A stretch of 64,000 nucleotides of DNA. It comes from Sipunculus nudus. Lineage: Eukaryota; Annelida; Sipuncula; Golfingiida; Sipunculidae. The stretch lies in assembly GCA_026874595.1 (NCBI GenBank), contig CM049315.1:65931916-65995915 (forward strand). The letters are read 5' to 3'. Shown here in pieces: positions 57,581 through 64,000 of the stretch (position 1 is the stretch's first letter; every line of letters begins with the position of its first letter). The notes under the pieces were generated by a model that made no database searches, was not told where the DNA came from, and saw only the letters and a list, made by a program, of their open reading frames with translations. A program made the position numbers and the translations under genes.

Positions 57581-58336
57581 AAACGGCTCTGACTGCATGG
57601 TGTCAAAGGTAATTCAAGAAGTATACGGCTCTGACTGCATGGTGTCAAAGGTAATTCAAGAAGTATACGGCTCTGACTGCATGGTGTCAAAGGTAATTCA
57701 AGAAGTATCCGGCTCTGACTGCATGGTGTCAAAGGTAATTCAAGAAGTATACGGCTCTGACTGCATGTTGTCAAAGGTAATTCAAGAAACATACGGCTCT
57801 GACTGCATGGTGTCAGAGGTAATTCATGGAGTATACGGCTCCGACAGCATGGTGTCAAAGGTAATTCATGAATTAAACGGCTCCGACTGAACATACGGCT
57901 CTGAGTGCATGGTGTCAAAGGTAATTCAAGAAACATACGGCTCTGGCTGCATGGTGTCAAAGGTAATTCAAGAAGTATACGGCTCTGACTGCATGGTGTC
58001 AAAGGTAATTCAAGAAACATACGGCTCTGACTGCATGGTGTCAAAGGTAATTCAAGAAACATACGGCTCTGAGTGCATGGTGTCAAAGGTAATTCAAGAA
58101 GTATACGGCTCTGACTGCATGGTGTCAAAGGTAATTCAAGAAACGTACGGCTCTGGCTGCATGGTGTCAAAGGTAATTCAAGAAACATACGGCTCTGACT
58201 GCATGGTGTCAAAGGTAATTCAAGAAGTATACGGCTCTGACTGCATGGTGTCAAAGGTAATTCAAGAAGTATACCGCTCTGACTGCATGGTGTCAAAGGT
58301 TATTCAAGAAGTATACGGCTCTGACTCCACGGCTTC
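57581..58336. repeat. 42-bp tandem array, left block (about 18 copies)
   Basis: Unit 'ggctctgactgcatggtgtc' + 'aaaggtaattcaagaagtat' + 'ac'. A period of 42 bp keeps 14-residue frames open on both strands (plus: MVSKVIQEVYGSDC; minus: PCSQSRILLELPLT, open for 244 codons at 57562-58296). No start context, splice signals or composition suggests a real protein. Confidence 0.95.
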
Positions 58337-58755
58337 ACAGTGTTACGATGACAGATTGATCAGGGGAAAATGCTGGACCGATCCGGGATTCGAACCCATG
58401 TGGGTGGCGCATAAGTTCGGCGTACCAACCGCTTCACTAGAAAAGCAAGCTTCATTAGCGAGATAGTCCGGTCCGCTTTTATGTCACCCCGTAATACACC
58501 CTCTCTTACTTAAGAGCGTTCTGCTATCAGAACAAGACTAATTATCCCAGGAGTCACACTTTGGTGAGTTAATTCCCTGGGCCACAAAGTTTATCGTCAT
58601 CCCGGAAGAGCCCCCATTTGTTACGATAACAAATTGATCATGTAAAATGCTGGGCCGATCCGGGATTCGAGCCCATATGGGTGGCGCAAAAGTTCGGCGT
58701 ACCAACCGCTTCGCTAGAAAAGCGTCACTGGCGAGACAGTTCACCCCGTAGCAAC
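58337..58755 (-). mobile_element. Two tRNA-like SINE units inside the array
   Basis: Each unit on the minus strand has a box A-like TAGTGAAGCGGTTGGTACGC or TAGCGAAGCGGTTGGTACGC and box B GGTTCGAATCC (near 58396) or GGCTCGAATCC (near 58674), followed by 'cggatcgg.ccagcatttt'. The two units are about 280 bp apart and share the flank 'tgttacgat.acaaattgat'. They interrupt the 42-bp array. Confidence 0.65.
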
Positions 58756-60103
58756 AGGTAATTCATGAAGTAAACGGCTCTGACTGCATGGTGTCAAAGG
58801 TAATTCATGAAGTATACGGCTACGACTGAATGGTTTCAAAGGTAACATCATGAAGTATACGGCTGCGACTGCACGGTGTCAAAGGTATTTCATGAGGTTT
58901 ACGGCTCTGAATGCACGGTGTCAAATGTAGTTCATGAAGTATACGACTCTGACTGCATGGTGCCAAAGCTAATTAATGGAGTAAACGGCTCTGACTGCAA
59001 GGTGTCAGAGGTAATTCATGGAGTATACGGCTCCGACAGCATGGTGTCAAAGGTAATTCATGAATTAAACGGCTCCGACTGCATGGTGTCAAAGGTAATT
59101 CATGACGTATACAGCTCTGACTGCATGGTGTCAGAGGTAATTCATGGAGTATACGGCTCCGACAGCATGGTGTCAAAGGTAATTCATGAATTAAACGGCT
59201 CCGACTGCATGGTGTCAAAGGTAATTCATGAAGTATACGGCTACGACTGAATGGTTTCAAAGGTAATATCAATAAGTATACGGCTGCGACTGCACGGTGT
59301 CAAAGGTATTTCATGAGGTTTACGGCTCTGAATGCACAGTGTCAAATGTAGTTCATGAAGTATACGGCTCTGACTGCATGGTGTCAAAGGTAATTATGGG
59401 AGTAAACGGCTCTGACTGCATGGTGTCAAAGGTAATTAATGGAGTAAACGGCTCTGACTGCATGGTGTCAAAGGTAATTATGGGAGTAAACGGCTCTGAC
59501 TGCATGGTGTCAAAGGTAATTAATGGAGTAAACGGCTCTGACTGCATGGTGTCAAAGGTAATTAATGTAGTATACGGCTCTGACTGCATGGTGGCAAAGG
59601 TATTTCATGGAGATTACGGCTCTGACTGCATGGTGTCAAAGGTAATTATGGGAGTAAACGGCTCTGACTGCATGGTGTCAAAGGTAATTAATGGAGTAAA
59701 CGGCTCTGACTGCATGGTGTCAAAGGTAATTAATGTAGTATACAGCTCTGACTGCATGGTTTCAAAGGTAATTCATGAATTAAACGGCTCCGACTGCATG
59801 GTGGCAAAGGTATTTCATGTAGTAAAAGACTCTGACTGCATGGTGTCAAAGGTTATTCTTTAAGTTTACGGCTCTGAGTACATGGTGTCAAAGGTAATTC
59901 AAGAATTAAACGGCTCCGACTGCATGGTGTCAAGGGTAATTCATGTAGTAAAAGACTCTGACTGCATGGTGGCAAAGGTATTTCATGGAGTTTACGGCTT
60001 TGACTGCATGGTATCAAATGTAATTAATGAAGTATACGGCTCTGACTGCATGGTGTTAAAGGTAATTCATGAAGTATACGGCTCTGCTTGCATTGTAGTG
60101 TAG
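58756..60103. repeat. 42-bp tandem array, right block (about 32 copies)
   Basis: Same unit family as the left block but with 'aattcatgaagtatac', 'aattaatggagtaaac' and 'aattatgggagtaaac' variants. Several multi-unit blocks are repeated (about 58,970-59,270 contains two similar halves; 59,390-59,560 alternates two variants). Confidence 0.95.
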
Positions 60104-60226
60104 TGTATATTATATGAGATCACCCTCCTTTTTTCTCTCTCTCTCTCTTTCTCTCTCTCTCACACACATAAATACACAAACGCAAGCAAGCGCACGTCAC
60201 ACAATTTTTAAATGCCGATGTAAACT
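60103..60226. repeat. Right direct repeat flanking the 42-bp array
   Basis: Matches 57401-57520, including the CT run and 'aaacgcaagcaagcgca'. Confidence 0.85.
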
Positions 60227-60378
60227 CATGATGAGTGCAACAACATGTTGCAAGAAACTATGAATTCGTCAAAATGTCTGACGAAACCTGATTCCTCTAT
60301 ATTTGTATAATTATATAGCTATGGTGTAGTACCGTAGAGAACTCTAGTAACTGTTTATTACAGAAAACCTGTAGATTA

Positions 60379-60381
<3 letters not shown>

Positions 60382-60437
<56 letters not shown>
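60382..60437. repeat. (AT)n microsatellite
   Basis: About 28 AT units. Confidence 0.95.
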
Positions 60438-60439
<2 letters not shown>

Positions 60440-60539
60440 AAAGGATACCAAGAAGATGTATTAAATATAACTCTGAATTAACACATAGAAACTTCTAATT
60501 AAAATTTGCATAAGCTTCAGATAAATTCCTTTTGTGAAT

Positions 60540-60585
60540 GTCTTCCTAGTCAGCCGAGCGTCATGACCTGTGGGTCACTTGTTTT
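60540..60585 (-). repeat. End fragment of the composite repeat
   Basis: The reverse complement reads 'aaaacaagtgacccacaggt' + 'catgacgctcggctga', the left end of the family seen at 2840, 15065, 17310 and 22425. Confidence 0.6.
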
Positions 60586-60589
60586 TGTA

Positions 60590-62345
60590 AAATTATAAAA
60601 TCCAAGTAACAGTTTTTATTTTTCATTTATTAGAATAAACTAAACTAAAAGGGATGGATATACGCTCCCGAGGCAGCGGAAATCTTGCGCTTCTAAAGAA
60701 GCTACAGATTTTTGTGCTGCCTCCTTTGAATGTTTATGATGTCTTTAAACACCAGATGGCGCACATGGGCCTGTCTGCTGAAAAAAAAACTGCTGATGTG
60801 ACGAGCAGCCAACCGAATGCAAGTCAACAAACAGTCGACATCAGGCTCTGCCCAGAAACCACGTGAGGGCAATTATCTCTGAGGCTGTGGTCTGTTCAAA
60901 CGGTCGACGGGGCGATGAGCTGTCACTCAAAACGAAATGAAGAACATTGTCTCCTTGTATTCCTCACTTGGCTGGTAAACCGTGTTGTTTTCAGCACAGG
61001 GTCTCATCTGATTGGACCAAAATACAGTGCCCCCCTCTTGTGTAGAGATTCAGGATACAAGGTCATAACAAACAGCGCTTACGATATAGGTAGTTGGCCT
61101 ATGGGTAAAGCGCTGTGTAAAGAGTGTAGGATGGATAAGGAAAAGGGACTCAAAAGGGATCATTACCGCCATTTGCATTGAGTATATCAGCTTCTTACAT
61201 GTAAGCTTGCATCATAGAATATTAATTTTTAAATGAGGTCTTTTTAATGTCACCTATTAATGATGAGATAATATTTATACTGATTATAAATTTAATTAGA
61301 AGATACCAAGTCAGGCCTTTGATTATATATGATTGCAGAACTGAATGCTCACAACTTGTCACTTTACTTATCAACGTATTACAGTAGTTTACCATATCAC
61401 TGAGTAACTATCAAGGATATAACAGTAGTTTACCATATCAAAGTATTAACCTGCATTAACTCTACGTGGAGTGTGTATGTGTCAAGTCTCAGCACTGACT
61501 CTCAAATTCAAATAAAAAAAAAGCAAATAAGTTATATCAATAATCAATATGAAAAAAAAAATCACCAACTACTCAGGAAATAAAATTCCTGACAGGATGT
61601 TAGCTCTCAAACGGCTAAATCAATCCTGAAAGTACACGCCAATAAAAGTGGCAAGAAATCCTGAAACACGCTCGCCAATAAAATGCTACAATCCTAAAGG
61701 AATGAACGACCAGGTTCTTTTAAATGGTAAACCAAACCGGCTGACACTCATACATACATACAGTCCAAAAGATGAATACGAGATGAGTTAACAAAACAAA
61801 TTAATATATTAAAAAAATACTTACGTTTCTCTGGAGAGGCGCTCTATACATATAAACACTATTGATCACACGCGTCCAATAAAAACACAAAATCACTAAG
61901 ACCATTATGTTTACTCGTATATACACAAGGGAGTCCTCTGTTAATATTACCCCTGATCACATGACCATCGTGCACACGTGACACATCACAGTTCGCTCTC
62001 ACTGTGTACACAGCACTAACGGTTCACTTGTATCTACACAGGGCTCCAACTACCAACAGTTCCTCGCGAAAGTACTCGTTTGCCCCACAGTTCAAGCAGC
62101 ATTTACTGATAGGCGCAGAGCCTATTCTATCTGAACTTATAATCAATGTCTTTCACAGCTGATGTCTCCTGGAATCATCCAGCACTAGGTAACTGAATAT
62201 GTCTCTACACAACGAGACTCAGTACCTCTGCACGTATGCTTTTTAACCTACGTTCTCACGCTAACATCTATACCTAATATTCCATATAAATGTAAAATAA
62301 ATTATAAAAAAAAAATCATCTGGTCATACTCCCTTCTTAAACATG
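60590..62345. other. No gene recognised
   Basis: Open frames at 60654-60866 (MDIRSRGSGNLALLKK...) and 60915-61181 have moderate composition but no recognised product and no linking splice sites. The rest is AT-rich. Confidence 0.4.
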
Positions 62346-62350
62346 CAATA

Positions 62351-63183
62351 TGTTACGGAACCTAATATTAACAGATCACGTATGCGTGATGAACATAAAT
62401 TTTGTCAAGGAGAAAAAAAAATCAGATTCTGTAACACTAGGCAGCGTGAAAAGTCTAGGCAAATGAATAAAGAAGTCAGCGGGTTTTTTTTAACAAATAA
62501 CTATAATTTTATTCTTAAAACAACCCTAACATTACAATACACTAAATAAATACAATTACACAGTATAACAGCGGTATAACAACAAACCAGTACAATCACA
62601 CTGTAAATTAAACAAAGAGCACAGTACCTGAATACCACCACTATCACAATGATAAGTCCTTTTAAATGTATATGCCGGATGAAAAGTCCACACCAATCCT
62701 CTCGGAGATTAACAGTCCAATGTAAAGCTCTTGTAACAATCCAGAAAGTAAACGAGGCAGGCAGCACCAAATTGTATAGAGTTAGTAATAGTAGAATCCC
62801 TGAAATTACTGGATAATCGGACAGGTCCCACAAACTGACATACACACGTCTGTGTCCGCTGGAATCTTCTCTTACCTCTCTCGGCTTGGAAACACAGCCC
62901 CCTATTAATAACTTCTTGATTCAATCCGAGAATTTTCCACTTCTCGAACAGTCTGAAGGATCTAACATAATACACAGTAAACACGCGTTACAGGAATCAT
63001 CAAGAAGAACATCGCTGTGTCTCTACATACCAGGGTCCACACGTGAGCCCGACCCGGCTCGGCCAGGCGAGAAAGCCCCAAGCTAGCATGACAACGAGAG
63101 TAGAACCAGTACAGATTAAACCGAGAGTGCAAAAACAGCACGAGTTACGCCCGTGTCACACAATAAAAAGAGCATCTGTTACA
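62351..63183 (-). mobile_element. Solo LTR (833 bp) with AATA target duplication
   Basis: On the plus strand it runs from TGTTACGGAACCTAATATTA to GAGCATCTGTTACA, so in its own sense it is TGTAACA...CGTAACA. AATA is found at 62347-62350 and again at 63184-63187. It is the longest copy of the family and holds the segment missing from 37437-38074. No retroviral-type coding sequence adjoins it. Confidence 0.8.
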
Positions 63184-63229
63184 AATAATATAACTAAATT
63201 AAAGTCCTCTGGTGACAGCGGGAGTCCTC

Positions 63230-63533
63230 TTATACATACACAAACTAGTTTCGTGGTCTCAGGCAAAAAGTTTTCCAACGTTCTGCCGCAGCACTGCACA
63301 CCCGTCACCGCGACAGTCCCAGTTTCGTTGGGACTGCCAATCACATGCTGCATATTGGTTGCTGAAATCGGATGGGCTGCTCGGAGGCTTTTACCATACA
63401 ATTGGACCAATTCTCGAATCGCATCATTCACTTCCGGCACCGTTAATTCATGTTGACAGATCACGAAACAGTAAGCGTGGAGATGAGAGTTCATCATTCT
63501 AGCAGCAACAGCTAGGACGCGAAGTCCCGCCAT
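63230..63533 (-). CDS. Probable first coding exon of an unrecognised gene
   Basis: ATG at 63533-63531 in a good context (CCGTGGGATGG), followed by about 95 codons with non-repetitive, protein-like composition: MAGLRVLAVAARMMNSHLHA, CQHELTVPEVNDAIRELVQL, YGKSLRAAHPISATNMQHVI. The local sequence is rich in CpG compared with its surroundings, as at a 5' exon. The 3' border is uncertain: a GTATAAG donor near 63236 fits, or the frame may run to about 63184, where the LTR starts. I do not recognise the product. Confidence 0.45.
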
Positions 63534-63610
63534 CCCACGGGTTAGAAGTCAACTCAGGATGAAGATGCTTGCGGAATGGAGAAACTCCGAACAAGGCAAG
63601 TATCTAGAAA

Positions 63611-63650
63611 AAGATCATACTATAGAAATGACCCCTTAAGGTATGATCTT
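63611..63650. other. Perfect 10-bp inverted repeat upstream of the 63.5-kb exon
   Basis: AAGATCATAC (63611-63620) and GTATGATCTT (63641-63650) with a 20-nt spacer, about 80-120 bp upstream of the ATG at 63533 on the minus strand. It could be a 5' UTR hairpin or a paired binding site. Confidence 0.5.
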
Positions 63651-64000
63651 CTGATAATTTATAGTTACTACAAAAATGTTCAGTTTGAATCCGGGTCTAA
63701 CCGACATTACCAGGTTTTTCAATCCAATCCTTGCAATTAAGATTTCTGGTTGTGTAATAAAAGGAAAACAGATAATTTTAGACACGCACACAGATATATG
63801 ATGAAATATAACAACAAAACGGCCAAAATTTATTGTTACATATTTACTGACAGAATCGAGACAGTGTGTGGATGTATTCACGACTCTTATTTATAGTACA
63901 ATAATCACGCCATAGATGGCGCACCATGGTTGTATACACCGTCAATAAATGATTTCACTGTGTATATTCAAACAAAAATATTTTTCTAAAGCTTAATTAA

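Noticed and set aside
57562-58296. 244-codon minus-strand open frame of 14-residue repeats
   Set aside because: It is a by-product of a 42-bp tandem array whose period is a multiple of three. Other frames are open too, and there is no start context or splice support.
58380-58460. tRNA gene on the minus strand
   Set aside because: The unit occurs twice with shared non-tRNA flanks and the stems do not close well; a SINE is more likely.
63043-63456. 137-codon plus-strand frame
   Set aside because: It starts inside the solo LTR and crosses its boundary; the opposite strand has the better start and composition.

Overview
This is eukaryotic nuclear DNA, most likely from a marine mollusc and probably a bivalve. 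It is AT-rich and split by GT-AG introns. It carries tRNA-derived SINEs, degraded non-LTR retrotransposons, solo LTRs, hAT-type ends, many (AT)n runs and the interspersed 'TGACCTTGACCTTTGACCT' repeats I associate with bivalve genomes. The taxon is an inference from these features; no bacterial operon, intact tRNA or rRNA gene, or CRISPR array was found.

Left half (about 283-30312, minus strand): one spliced gene that I rebuilt exon by exon. It has 17 coding exons with matching splice phases throughout and encodes about 744 residues. It reads as a cyclic nucleotide-binding domain protein of the CNBD2 type (the mouse member is a cAMP receptor needed for sperm flagellum function). It has a long, poorly conserved N-terminal region in exon 1, a helical linker, a first CNB domain (exons 6-9) and a second CNB domain (exons 11-17). 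The second domain is interrupted by an acidic insert of about 110 residues. Its introns hold a 2.6-kb array of 48-bp repeats beside the exon 10 acceptor, a 1-kb array of 20-bp repeats, a 53-bp triplication of the exon 13 acceptor, two hAT-like elements, LINE and SINE fragments, and large copies of a composite interspersed repeat.

Middle (30.5-45.5 kb): no gene that I can name. It holds (AT)n tracts; a 1.5-kb array of about 144-bp units rich in nuclear-receptor-like half-sites; a 380-bp near-perfect palindromic MITE; a pair of inverted repeats of about 600 bp enclosing about 3.4 kb, with a broken LINE reverse transcriptase and a solo LTR inside; a plus-strand LTR remnant with a 55-bp tandem repeat; and a 58-bp tandem array with higher-order structure.

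Right part (45.5-64 kb): a hAT-like element with a nested SINE, a solo LTR with a 4-bp target duplication, a LINE fragment, weak candidate minus-strand exons at 50.1-54.2 kb, a 2.5-kb array of 42-bp repeats (open on both strands and split by two tRNA-like units) between direct repeats, and another solo LTR with a 4-bp duplication. That LTR lies just downstream of what looks like the first coding exon of an unrecognised gene (63.2-63.5 kb, minus strand).
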